Shown here one piece after another: positions 47,001-53,610 of a stretch of 64,000 nucleotides of DNA (position 1 is the first letter of the stretch; the number at the start of each line of letters is the position of its first letter). The DNA is taken from assembly GCF_042477335.2 (NCBI RefSeq), contig NC_091264.1:35698886-35762885 (forward strand). Reading direction: 5' to 3'. Source of the DNA: Ovis canadensis (taxonomy: Eukaryota > Chordata > Mammalia > Artiodactyla > Bovidae). The notes beneath the pieces were generated by a model, which searched no databases, was not told where the DNA came from, and worked only from the letters and a program-made list of their open reading frames with translations. The position numbers and the translations under genes are program-made.

Positions 47001-50000
47001 TTCTAAATCATAGATGCAAACACTCACACTGCAGGGCTTATTTTTTATTTTTAAAATTTTATGTATATATTTATTGTACCATCAATGCTGTTTTACTCTT
47101 AAGTTAATCTGCAAGGTCTGTAAAAGACATTTCACAGAGGTTCTTTTGTTTTCCCATGAGAATACAATACCAACCTAAAGTAAAAGAGGTAAGGGTTAAG
47201 AAATGAGCCCTTTAATCCTGATATTTCTATGGAATAGCTGTGTGCTACTGGAGAGTCCTTAACTCATGAGCCTTAGATTCTTCAAATGGATCATAGACAT
47301 AATAATGCTTTTCCTGCCTTCTGTGCTACTCCGTCACTTCAGTTGTGTCTGATTTTGTGATCTTATGGACTGCAGTGCACCAGACTCCTCTGTCCTTGGA
47401 ATTATCCAGGCAAGAATACTGGAGTGAGTTGCTGTGACCTCCTGCAGGGGCTCTTCCTGACCCAGGGATGGAACCCACATCTTCTCACTGCAATTGCATT
47501 GCAGGGGCATTCTTTAGCTACTGAGCCACCTGGGATGCCCTGCCTTCTCTGCTGCTGCTGCTGCTGCTGCCGCTTTGCTTCAGTTGTGTTCGACTCTGTG
47601 CAACCCCATAGACGGCAGCCCACCAGGCTCTGCTGTCCCTGGGATTCTCCAGGCAAGAACACTGGAGTGGGTTGCCATTTCCTTCTCCAATGCATGAAAA
47701 TGAAAAGTGAAAGTGAAGTCACTGAGTCGTGTCCAACTCTCAGCGACCCCATGGACTGCAGCCCACCAGGCTCCTCCGTCCATGGCTAGATTAGGGTAAA
47801 GAACAAATGCAGTTTTGCAAGTGAAACTGCATAAAAAGCACTTAAGGTTTTATGTAGTTATAGACCATATGATTACTTTTTAAGTGAATTGAATATCACA
47901 GCTAATATTTGTAGTCAAAGTATCAACAAGAGCAATATTACTGTTGGTCCCGCCAACAGTACTTGCTGGAAACACACTCTCACAATAGTGTTTGCCGGTC
48001 TAAAGCATATGCATTAGTTCTTCATAATCTAATCCTTAATTGCTTTTGTTAACCCCCCAGATAAGAGATGCCTTAAAGGATCGAATAAACTCTGCACAAT
48101 GGATCTCCAGGATATCAGAGGTAAAGCCTTCACGTTCATTTTTGCATTTAAAAGTTTGATGAGGTAACAGCCACATTGGAGTTTCTGGCACCTGGAGTGT
48201 TGCTCAAAGCATCACCTAACACTTTTGTGGTATGGATTTTTCAGAAGAGCTTTGTGAGTGCCTCTGTGAGCTGTTCAGATTCTAGGTGGAGCACTGGGAC
48301 CACAGCCACAGAGAGAAAGTAGACTTCAATGCATTAGAGGAGAGTGACAAGGCAGCAGGGCCTGGAGGGCTGACCCTCAAACTATGGAGCCGGAGAGCAG
48401 GTGAGGAAACAGAGAAATAAGAGCAGATGGAAAGTCTTGGGTCCCCATGACAACTCACTCATTCACTGGGACTCTCATCAGTTGAACCATATTCAAGGTG
48501 TGACAATTCCAGAAGAACAAATTCTGACCCTACACAAAAATTTTCCTAATATCAATAGCTTGATGTTCAGGAGGGCTTGTTTCCATGGTTACTGGAGTTG
48601 TAAAAGGTAAGGGACCTGGAGGAGGTGTGGCAACCCTCTTCAGTATTCTTGCCTTAGAAATCCTGTAGACAGAGAAACCTGGTGGGCTACCATCCATGGG
48701 GTCCCAAAAAGAGTTGGACATGACTTAGAAATGAAACAACAATAGAGCTGATTAACAATATTGTGTTAGTTTCAGGTGGACAGCAAAGTTAATCAGTTAT
48801 AGACATCAGTTTCAGTTCAGTCACTCAGTCATGTCTGACTCTTCGTGACCCCATGGAGTGCAGTACGCCAGGCCTCCCTGTCCATCACCAACTCTCGGAG
48901 TTTACTCAAACTCAAGCCCATTGAGTCAGTGATGCCATCCAACCACCTCATCCTCTGTTGTCCCCTTCTCCTCCCACCTTTAATCTTTCCCAGCATCAGG
49001 GTCTTTACAAATGAGTCAGCTCTTGGCATCTGGTGGCCAAAGTACTGGAGTTTCAGCTTCAATGTCAGTCCTTCCAATGAAGTCAATTTCCTTTAGGATG
49101 GACTGCAGTCCAAGGGACTCTCAAGAGTCTTCTCCAACACCACAGTTCAAAAGAGTCAATTCTTCAGCTCTCAGCTTTCTTTATAGTCCAACTCTCACAT
49201 CCACACATGACTACTGGAAAAACCATAGCTTTGACTAGACAGACCTTTGTTGGCAAAATAATGTCTCTGCTTTGTCTAACTCAATGAAACTATGAGCCAT
49301 GCCGTGTAGGGACACCCAAGACAGATGGGTCATGGCAGAGAGTTCTGACAAAATGTGGTCCACTGGAGAAGGGAATGGCAAACTATTTCAGTACTCTTGC
49401 CTTGAGAACCCCATGAACAATATGAAAAGTTATAGATATAGATGTATTTATTCTTTTTTCAAATTGTTTCCCTATTTAGGTTATTACAAACTATTGAGCA
49501 GAGGGCCCTGTACTATACAGTATGTCCTTGTTGGTTATCTATTTTGAATATAGTAGTGTTTATCTGCAGAGAAGGCAATGGCAACCCACTCCAGTACTCT
49601 TGCCTGGAAAATCCCACTGACGAAGGAGCCTGGTGGGCTGAAGTCCATGCGGTCGCCAAGAGTCAGGCACGACTGAGCCACTTTACTTTCACTTTTCACT
49701 TTCATGCATTGGAGAAGGAAATGGCAACCCACTCCAGTGTTCTTGTCTGGAGAATCCCAGGGACGGGGGAGCCTGGTGGGCTGCCATCTATGGGGTCACA
49801 CAGAGTCGGACACGACTGAAGCGACTTAGCAGCAGTAACAGCAGCAGTGTGTATCTGTCAATTTCAAGCTTCCAATTTATCCCTCCCTCCCACCTTTCCC
49901 CTTTGGTAATCATAGTTTATGTTCTCTGTTTGTGAGTCTGTTTTGTAAATATGTCCATATGTATCCTTTTAAGATTCTGCGTATAAGTGATATATGATAT

Positions 50001-52748
50001 TTGTCTTTCTCTGCCTAACTTACTTCATGTAGTATGCTAATCTCCAGGTCCATCCACACTGCTGCAAATACCTTTTGCCTTACTCTTCCTGAAGCTTTGG
50101 TCTCCTTCCCAGTCCTTGGTCTGCATACCTGGAAGATGGCTGATACTTTTACATGCTTTCCAGTGAGGGGGAAAAAAAAGCCATTTTTTTTTTACTGAGA
50201 AGAAACATTAATAATTATCTAAAGCAATGATTTTCAAAGTTGGCTGGATATCAGAAGTAACTGGGAAGTTTACAAAAAAATGTTCCTCCACCACTGCCAT
50301 CCCCCGAGGTTTTAATTGGATTGTCTGTCTGTGACTTGGATTTGGGAAGATGCATAAGCTCCCTAGGTGGTTCTAGTGTAGTCAGGGTTGAGACACACTC
50401 ATCTAAGCCTTCCTGAAGTATCTCAGCAATGTAAATGTTTGCCTCCAGCTGGCCTATCTGATGTATTCCCATCTCTTCCCTGGGGTCTGCCTGGATGCTC
50501 TCAGGAGAGAGGTCTGACTCTTCCAATCGCTTTCAGCTTAGTTTCACTCCTTTACGTGTGTCTGGTACTTATCCATTCGGCTACCATAGGGAAGCTCTGC
50601 TCTTTGGTGTTATAGAAAATAGTTATTTTCCCCCCTCCTTCTCTTTGTGTGTTTATATGCAAGGTAAGTCAGGATAATACCCAGAATTTCATTATTAGCT
50701 TGTTGATTGTCTGAATCAGTGGTTTTCCAGGCTGGCTGCACCTCAGAAACACCCAGAGAGCTTGTAAACAATACCGCTGTCCAGGTTCCACTGAAGAAAT
50801 TAAACTAGAAAGTCTTAGAATAGAGCTGAGTCATTATTATTATTTTTAAGCTCCCCGGTGATTCTAATGTACTCTTAGGGTTAAGAATCACTGGTCTGTT
50901 GAACTTCCCTGGTGGCCCAGTGGCTAAGACTCCACATTTCCAATGAAAGGGGCCTGTGTTTGATCCCTGGTTAGGGAACTAGATCCCACATGCTGCATTT
51001 AAGACCTGGCACAGCTAAATAAAATAATAATAAGTGTTGAAAAAAGAGAATCACTTTTCTGGGTCCTAGGCTAATTTGTTCTTACCTTTTTATGTCCTTC
51101 CTTCTCTCTGCCACCAGCTGTAGCCACTGTAAGTTGGTGTTTTAGCCCTACTCAGAGGAAGTACTCTTGCCTGGAATATCCCATGGACAGAGGAGCCGGG
51201 TGGGCTACAGTCCATGGGGTCACTAAGAGTCAGACATGACTGAGTGACTTCACATTCCGTTTTCACTTTCATGCACTGGAGAAGGAGATGGCAACCCACT
51301 CCAGTGTTCTTGCCTGGAGAATCCCAGGGACGGGGGAGCCTGGTGGGCTGCCATCTATGGGGTCGCACAGAGTCGGACACGACTGAAGTGACTTAGCAGC
51401 GGCAGCAGCAGAAGAAGTATGCTATCACCTGTCTCCTCCTCTCCTGTCTGTAGGTCTCTGACTTCGGGGTCACCATATCCTACAGTCCAGATTTAAGTCT
51501 TTCTCCTTGGGCTACCTGTCTGGGGAGTGTCAGTCCCAGCCCCCCTAAACTGTAATAATAAACATACTTGTTTGCATTCACTTTATATCCTATGTGATGA
51601 ATTAATCTATGTTCACATAGTGATAATTCCACCAGCGAGATGATATTTCCAATCCACAACATGTACCTGAAGCACAAGGATAATTGAGACCCAGGTATAT
51701 CGCAAGGTGGTGATGGTCCTGTTGAGAATGTCAGTAGCTGAGAAGGAGCTGTTTGAAAATAAGGTCATCTGTACCATTTTTTAGATTCCACATACGTGTG
51801 TTCATATCTGACATTTGTTTTTCTCTTTCTGACTTACTTCACTCTGTGTGACAGCCTCTAGGGATATAGCTCAGGGAGCTCTCTACTCAGTGCTCTGTGA
51901 TGACCGAAATGGGAAGGAAATCCAAAAAAGAGGGGATAGATACATGTGCAGTTGCTTCACTGTCCTCTACAGTAGAAGCTAATATAATATTGTAAAGCAA
52001 TACTCCAATAAAAGTTAATTTAAAAAGTGGAGTCGTTTGAAGACTAGAGATTTCCTGTTTCACTCTCTCCCACGCCAGTCAACTGCCTTCTCCCCACCTC
52101 CATCTCAAACTAGAGGCTTCAGGAGAAGCATCCAAGCCATGGAGGAGGAGAATCTCTCATACTAGCCTATTTGCATGTTGTCAATGGCTCTGAAATAAAA
52201 AAGGACAGGGATGAGGTGAAGGCAAGAAATAAACTGCTGTCCATGCGCTTTAAAAAAAAATTGAGATGGAACCAATTTACAATATTATGTTAGTTTCAGG
52301 TGTACAACATAGTGACTTAATGTTTTTATAGATTATACTCCATTTAAAGTTATTACAAAATAATGGCTCTATTCCCCCATGCTGTACAGTATATCTTGGC
52401 AGCTTATTAATTTTATACCTAGTAGTTTGTGCCTCTTACCCCTCTCCCCACTGGTATCTACTAGTTTGTTCTCTATATCTGTGAGTTGGCTTCTTTTTCT
52501 GTTCACCGGTTTATTTTTCTTAGATTCCACATATAAGTGATAACATACAGTGTTTGTCTTCGTCTGACATGTTTCACTAAACACAATACTGTGCTTAATG
52601 AAATAATTCTCCATGTGCTTTGAATAATTGTGATTATATTAATGACTGAATAATTGAACAGACTGCTGGTGACAAGTCCACTATCCTTTGTCTTCCTCAG
52701 AACGTCTCTTCTGATTTCTCTCATCACCCCACCAAAGTGCCACGCTAG
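28930..52748 (+). CDS. ADGRF2: Adhesion GPCR F2 (eight coding exons, 671 aa)
   Basis: Joined exons give an intact 671-residue orphan adhesion receptor of the plasma membrane. Layout: signal peptide about 1-20; Cys-rich segment 43-80; GAIN-like region about 92-362 with sequons NIS, NWT, NSS, NFT and NDT; GPS-type cysteines 327, 342, 354 and 356 with Trp 330 and 337; tethered-agonist-like TSFSILM 363-369; seven helices from about 378 to 632; short cytosolic tail ending KVPR. Class B2 signatures are visible, including [13 protein letters not shown] (TM2), [14 protein letters not shown] (TM3), ACWLNWD (loop 2) and [12 protein letters not shown] (TM6). All introns are GT-AG and phases agree. The GPS lacks the His-Leu/Thr cleavage triad. 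I prefer ADGRF2 to its paralogue ADGRF4 because TM2-TM5 ([27 protein letters not shown]) fit what I recall of GPR111; a search would settle it. In humans this locus is listed as a pseudogene, so an intact copy is notable. Confidence 0.88.
29113..29342 (-). mobile_element. Bov-tA SINE with duplicated head
   Basis: Within ADGRF2 intron 1. Two tRNA-type head complements occur (near 29160-29222 and 29278-29342), with a truncated body at the left. Confidence 0.82.
29606..29809 (-). mobile_element. Bov-tA SINE
   Basis: Intron 1. A GTGTGTGTTAG tail at the left, the full body, and the box B complement 'gggattgaactcgggtctcc' near 29744. Confidence 0.85.
30030..30112 (+). mobile_element. L1 3' tail fragment
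   Basis: Intron 1. Matches the L1 3' end phrase 'acctgaaact ... ataatccaatataaac' with an A-rich tail. Confidence 0.6.
30556..30640 (-). mobile_element. Bov-tA SINE, 3' part only
   Basis: Intron 1. Starts with a GTGT tail and 'tagtcgctcagttgtgtctg', and stops after 'gctctgtccgtgg'. The tRNA head is missing, as expected of 5' truncation. Confidence 0.75.
30967..31102 (-). mobile_element. CHR-type SINE
   Basis: Intron 1. A TTTA-repeat tail, then 'gagatctcggttccctgacc' and the head complement near 31090. Confidence 0.72.
31361..31641 (-). mobile_element. BOV-A2 SINE (dimer)
   Basis: Intron 1. A CTG run, two units and the linker near 31508. The frame 31246-31779 that runs through it is a SINE translation. 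Confidence 0.9.
31990..32202 (+). mobile_element. Bov-tA SINE
   Basis: Intron 1. Forward head 'gagcttccgtggtgcctcag', box B 'ggtttgatccctggg', and an AAC-rich end. Confidence 0.85.
32539..32581 (+). CDS. ADGRF2: ADGRF2 coding exon 2: short linker
   Basis: Encodes [14 protein letters not shown] plus the first base of a Gly codon. The acceptor is ttcctag and the donor is ACG|gtatgt. The low-complexity basic linker cannot be confirmed by homology alone, but it restores the frame exactly between exons 1 and 3. Confidence 0.75.
32930..33610 (-). mobile_element. L1 3'-end fragment, antisense to the gene
   Basis: Intron 2. Reverse complement of a ruminant L1 3' end over about 680 bp, including 'gctgtgtaatattccattgtgta' and 'attgctgggtcatatgtgg'. 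On the minus strand the frame 33283-33516 gives the L1 ORF2 end with [17 protein letters not shown]. Confidence 0.88.
34030..34181 (+). CDS. ADGRF2: ADGRF2 coding exon 3: Cys-rich segment
   Basis: Residues 41-91. Contains five closely spaced cysteines plus [13 protein letters not shown], a pattern shared by ADGRF2 and ADGRF4. The acceptor is tttcctcag and the donor GAG|gtaaca. An L1 insertion begins about 35 bp beyond the donor. Confidence 0.88.
34215..34860 (+). mobile_element. L1 3'-end fragment close to exon 3
   Basis: Intron 3, starting about 35 bp after exon 3. Encodes a decayed ORF2 end ([11 protein letters not shown] near 34295) followed by the 3' UTR and 'caatgtaaagcaattatatttc'. A TA microsatellite with a duplicated 'tattcagccataaaaat' lies at 34337-34400. 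Confidence 0.88.
35002..35277 (+). mobile_element. BOV-A2 SINE (dimer)
   Basis: Intron 3. Two units, the linker near 35118 and an AGC tail at 35263-35277. Confidence 0.92.
35285..35400 (+). mobile_element. CHR-type SINE fragment
   Basis: Intron 3, abutting the BOV-A2. 'acctggtgatgcagtggtta' is followed by box B-like 'gggtttgattcct' and 'taactaagatcccac'. Confidence 0.75.
35946..36176 (+). CDS. ADGRF2: ADGRF2 coding exon 4: GAIN-like region, part 1
   Basis: 77 codons, in phase 0 at both ends, residues 92-168. Includes [13 protein letters not shown] and [14 protein letters not shown] with one N-glycosylation sequon. The donor is CAG|gtgagt. Confidence 0.88.
36270..36345 (+). repeat. L2-like 3' end
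   Basis: Intron 4. 'ccagtgcttagcacagcaag' then 'gttcaataaattgtcattg' matches the ancient L2 terminus. Confidence 0.6.
36712..36932 (+). mobile_element. Bov-tA SINE
   Basis: Intron 4. Full head, box B 'ggttcgatctctgggtcagg', body, and a CAACAA-type tail. Confidence 0.88.
37110..37505. repeat. MER5A-like element split by L1
   Basis: Intron 4. 'tcatctgggagtctcatta' (37118-37136) and 'gattctgattgactaggtct' (from about 37438) are two parts of one MER5A-type DNA transposon. A plus-strand L1 3' end (about 37140-37433) sits between them. Confidence 0.6.
37140..37433 (+). mobile_element. L1 3'-end fragment nested in MER5A
   Basis: Intron 4. Contains 'ataaacaacaaggtcctact' and ends 'ctgtaaatcaacaatacttc' plus A residues. 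Confidence 0.82.
37545..37878 (-). mobile_element. CHR-1-like long SINE, upstream of exon 5
   Basis: Reverse orientation, ending 87 bp before the acceptor of the large exon 5. It includes the 'ggctgtgctgggtctttgtt' body and head complement 'accactgagccaccaggaac'. Confidence 0.82.
37965..39326 (+). CDS. ADGRF2: ADGRF2 coding exon 5: GAIN, GPS and helices 1-7 (start)
   Basis: A single large exon of 454 codons (residues 169-622) carries most of the extracellular GAIN region, the degenerate GPS and nearly the whole membrane domain, as in other ADGRF genes. It opens [10 protein letters not shown] and ends SLLNAFQ before donor CAG|gtaagt. Open frames on the opposite strand (37967-38593, 38742-39356) are shadows of its codon bias. 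Confidence 0.95.
39451..39650 (+). mobile_element. Bov-tA SINE
   Basis: Intron 5. Forward head 'gacttcccaggtggtgctag', body, and end near 'gactgatttgactgag'. Confidence 0.82.
39870..40055 (+). mobile_element. CHR-type SINE
   Basis: Intron 5. 'gggactcccctggtggtcca' head, 'gatcagggaactagattcca', and a AAATAAATAAAATA tail. Confidence 0.8.
40170..40335 (-). mobile_element. L1 3' UTR fragment
   Basis: Intron 5. Complement of the L1 end ('ataattgcttcacaatgttg', 'catcaatgtgaatcagccat'). Confidence 0.78.
40890..41025 (+). mobile_element. L1 3' UTR fragment
   Basis: Intron 5. 'ggctgattcaccttgttgta' then 'aacactgtaaagcaatatcc', followed by an A-run. Confidence 0.78.
41115..41675 (-). mobile_element. 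BovB 3'-end fragment with TTCAG repeats
   Basis: Intron 5. TTCAG repeats at 41115-41140, then about 540 bp of the BovB C-terminal domain. The minus frames 41148-41465 and 41505-41702 carry [14 protein letters not shown] and [12 protein letters not shown]. 5'-truncated. Confidence 0.92.
41756..41878 (+). mobile_element. CHR-type SINE, divergent
   Basis: Intron 5. 'gggactttcctggaactcca' head, 'gggaaactaagatcccatat', and an A-rich tail. Confidence 0.7.
42520..42757 (-). mobile_element. L1 3' UTR fragment
   Basis: Intron 5. 'ataattgctttacaatattg' through 'gtgctatacagcagctgtct', the reverse of the L1 end. Confidence 0.82.
43131..43342 (-). mobile_element. Bov-tA SINE
   Basis: Intron 5. Reverse body from 'tgtgtgggctaagtccaact' to head complement 'gagccactggggaagcccc'. 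Confidence 0.85.
43511..43884 (-). mobile_element. MLT1-like MaLR LTR (solo)
   Basis: Intron 5. An old ERVL-MaLR long terminal repeat in reverse: 'gactgggtggcttataaaca', 'agttctggaggctgggtagt' and 'gacatatgaatttttggagg' occur in the expected order. There is no internal coding sequence. Family assignment is from memory. Confidence 0.78.
43885..45170. other. ADGRF2 intron 5, low-copy sequence
   Basis: No additional exon recognised. An A-run of about 19 at 45066-45084. Confidence 0.45.
45171..45408 (-). mobile_element. BovB 3'-end fragment
   Basis: Intron 5. A divergent copy of the same 3' region as 23961-24198, from 'gtcatgtccaactctttgca' to 'gccgaagtattg'. Confidence 0.83.
45409..46099. other. 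End of ADGRF2 intron 5
   Basis: Contains an L2-like end near 45830-45905 and the acceptor polypyrimidine tract of exon 6 (ttcctccctcttccatctttctcag). Confidence 0.45.
46100..46141 (+). CDS. ADGRF2: ADGRF2 coding exon 6: end of helix 7
   Basis: 14 codons, [14 protein letters not shown], the highly conserved end of TM7 in subfamily F. Acceptor ctttctcag and donor AAG|gtacga. In phase with both neighbours. Confidence 0.93.
46142..47327. other. ADGRF2 intron 6, low-copy sequence
   Basis: A MIR-like piece at 46400-46455 ('tctacagatgaggaaattga'). No exon or other gene recognised. Confidence 0.45.
47328..47540 (-). mobile_element. Bov-tA SINE
   Basis: Intron 6. Divergent reverse body; head complement 'ctgagccacctgggatgccc'. 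Confidence 0.78.
47550..47786 (-). mobile_element. BOV-A2 SINE, truncated dimer
   Basis: Intron 6. A CTG run, one complete unit, the linker near 47700, and part of a second unit ending at 'ctcctccgtccatgg'. Confidence 0.87.
48061..48120 (+). CDS. ADGRF2: ADGRF2 coding exon 7: cytosolic tail start
   Basis: Encodes [20 protein letters not shown]. The IRDAL start fits the conserved helix-8-like segment after TM7. The acceptor tract is 'ttgttaaccccccag' and the donor GAG|gtaaag. Confidence 0.9.
48606..48742 (+). mobile_element. Bov-tA SINE fragment
   Basis: Intron 7. Starts inside the body ('gtgtggcaaccctcttcagt'); ends with AAC-type residues. Confidence 0.75.
48811..49273 (-). mobile_element. 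BovB 3' part of a 5'-inverted insertion
   Basis: Intron 7. TTCAG repeat start, then about 460 bp of the BovB 3' region in reverse orientation. It joins directly to a forward piece of the BovB 5' region at 49273 (next entry). Confidence 0.88.
49273..49421 (+). mobile_element. BovB 5' region, inverted piece
   Basis: Intron 7. It matches the reverse complement of 12392-12541 in the full-length BovB ('tgtctaactcaatgaaacta' ... 'cttgagaaccccatgaaca'). This is a forward 5' UTR segment attached to a reversed 3' segment, the structure left by twin priming. Confidence 0.85.
49440..50060 (-). mobile_element. L1 3'-end fragment split by BOV-A2
   Basis: Intron 7. L1 complement at 49440-49563 ('ctatacagtatgtccttgtt') continues at 49851 ('cttccaatttatccctccct'). 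The interruption is a BOV-A2 dimer. Confidence 0.83.
49566..49850 (+). mobile_element. BOV-A2 SINE (dimer) inside L1
   Basis: Intron 7. Two units, the linker near 49690 and a GCAGC tail. The flanks 'gtgtttatctg' and 'gtgtgtatctg' form a near-perfect target-site duplication. Confidence 0.92.
50225..50350. repeat. MER5A-like fragment
   Basis: Intron 7. 'caatgattttcaaagttggc' resembles the terminal region of MER5-type hAT elements; degraded. Confidence 0.5.
50715..50897. repeat. MER5A (hAT-Charlie) DNA transposon
   Basis: Intron 7. Both ends are visible: 'cagtggttttccaggctggc' at the left and 'gttaagaatcactgg' at the right form terminal inverted repeats. About 180 bp, which suits a full non-autonomous MER5A. 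Confidence 0.75.
50904..51035 (+). mobile_element. CHR-type SINE
   Basis: Intron 7. 'aacttccctggtggcccagt', box B 'gtttgatccctgg', and an AATAAAATAATAATAA tail. Confidence 0.82.
51157..51412 (+). mobile_element. BOV-A2 SINE, 5'-truncated dimer
   Basis: Intron 7. Starts inside the first unit ('agtactcttgcctggaatat'); the second unit is complete, with a GCAGC tail. Confidence 0.9.
51761..52022 (+). mobile_element. L1 3' end with inverted 5' segment
   Basis: Intron 7. 51761-51859 is L1 in reverse ('accattttttagattccaca', 'ctttctgacttacttcactc'). 51860-52022 is the L1 3' end in forward orientation, ending 'attgtaaagcaatactccaa'. This is the usual twin-priming arrangement. Confidence 0.78.
52250..52640 (-). 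mobile_element. L1 3' end just upstream of ADGRF2 exon 8
   Basis: Intron 7. Complement of the L1 3' UTR ('accaatttacaatattatgt', 'catgctgtacagtatatctt', 'agattccacatataagtgat'). It stops about 60-80 bp before the acceptor of the last exon. Confidence 0.83.
52701..52748 (+). CDS. ADGRF2: ADGRF2 coding exon 8: C-terminus and stop
   Basis: Acceptor 'ctttgtcttcctcag', then [15 protein letters not shown] and TAG. The SE|NVS junction fits the tail I recall for GPR111. It is 4.6 kb downstream of exon 7 and directly follows an antisense L1 fragment that ends about 60-80 bp before it. RNA evidence would confirm it. Confidence 0.75.
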   Translation, partial: NVSSDFSHHPTKVPR

Positions 52749-52795
52749 TAAGCCAGGCTATACTCCTAACTTGGGAGGTGAGTACACACCACAGG

Positions 52796-52840
52796 GGACT
52801 CCATATACATGGACTCCATATACATGGACTCCATATAATG
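52796..52840 (+). repeat. Three tandem 15-bp units in the 3' UTR
   Basis: The unit actccatatacatgg is repeated; the third copy decays to actccatataatg. It starts about 50 bp after the ADGRF2 stop codon. Confidence 0.85.
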
Positions 52841-53282
52841 TATGTGACATTTCTTGGGGGAAAAAAAAATCTCAATTGGATTCATTCTAATCAGAAATGA
52901 TGTTTTCTTGATTGAAATGATTCTTCGCAGGCAATCTACTCTCACCTAGCTCTGGTTGGAGATATATTCACACTTCTAATTCGTGGACGTCTGAAATTGT
53001 TACTGTCCCTGTAAAACAGTCAGGCTTGTCCTGCGGGAGTGCCTGTAAATCGGCATGAGTCTTTGAGAGGGGAGTGAGCAGAGGGATCTGTGGTCCCAGC
53101 TGCTCTTTCTTCCCCTCCTTTTTATTCCCCATCCCCAGGACATCCTCTATTACATCAACAACATCCCCACATTTCCTACGGTCACCCTCTGTCTTCTCTA
53201 GTGTTAAAAGATCAAGGAATTATGATACACACTGTCTGTGGGAGGCCTTGGAGATAATGCAGAAGTCAGTTTTCATTTGCAG

Positions 53283-53610
53283 GAGGGTCAGAGACAGAGA
53301 GAAAGAAAGGGAAGGGAGGCACAGGGGGAGACAGACAGACAGGGACACTTAGTGACATGGGGTGGCAACTCAGAGATGGAAAAGCAATCAGACATGTGCA
53401 GTCAGGACTTCCAATCCTCTGTCTCTGTGTCCCTCTACATCTAGAGACAGAAGACCAGGCAGGGAGATGGAGACATCTACAGCAGGACCCCTACTTTCAC
53501 AGTGAGACAGAGAGATACAGAGAGAGGCTGAGGGATGCAGAGAGAGACATAGAGAAATACAGAAACAGAGAGAGCAACACACACACAGACTCACACAGAC
53601 ACATGTACAG
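53283..53610. repeat. GA-rich low-complexity sequence
   Basis: Irregular runs of agagaca, gagagaaa and acacacagact. Frames through it give Arg/Glu-rich peptides that are compositional artefacts. Confidence 0.7.
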
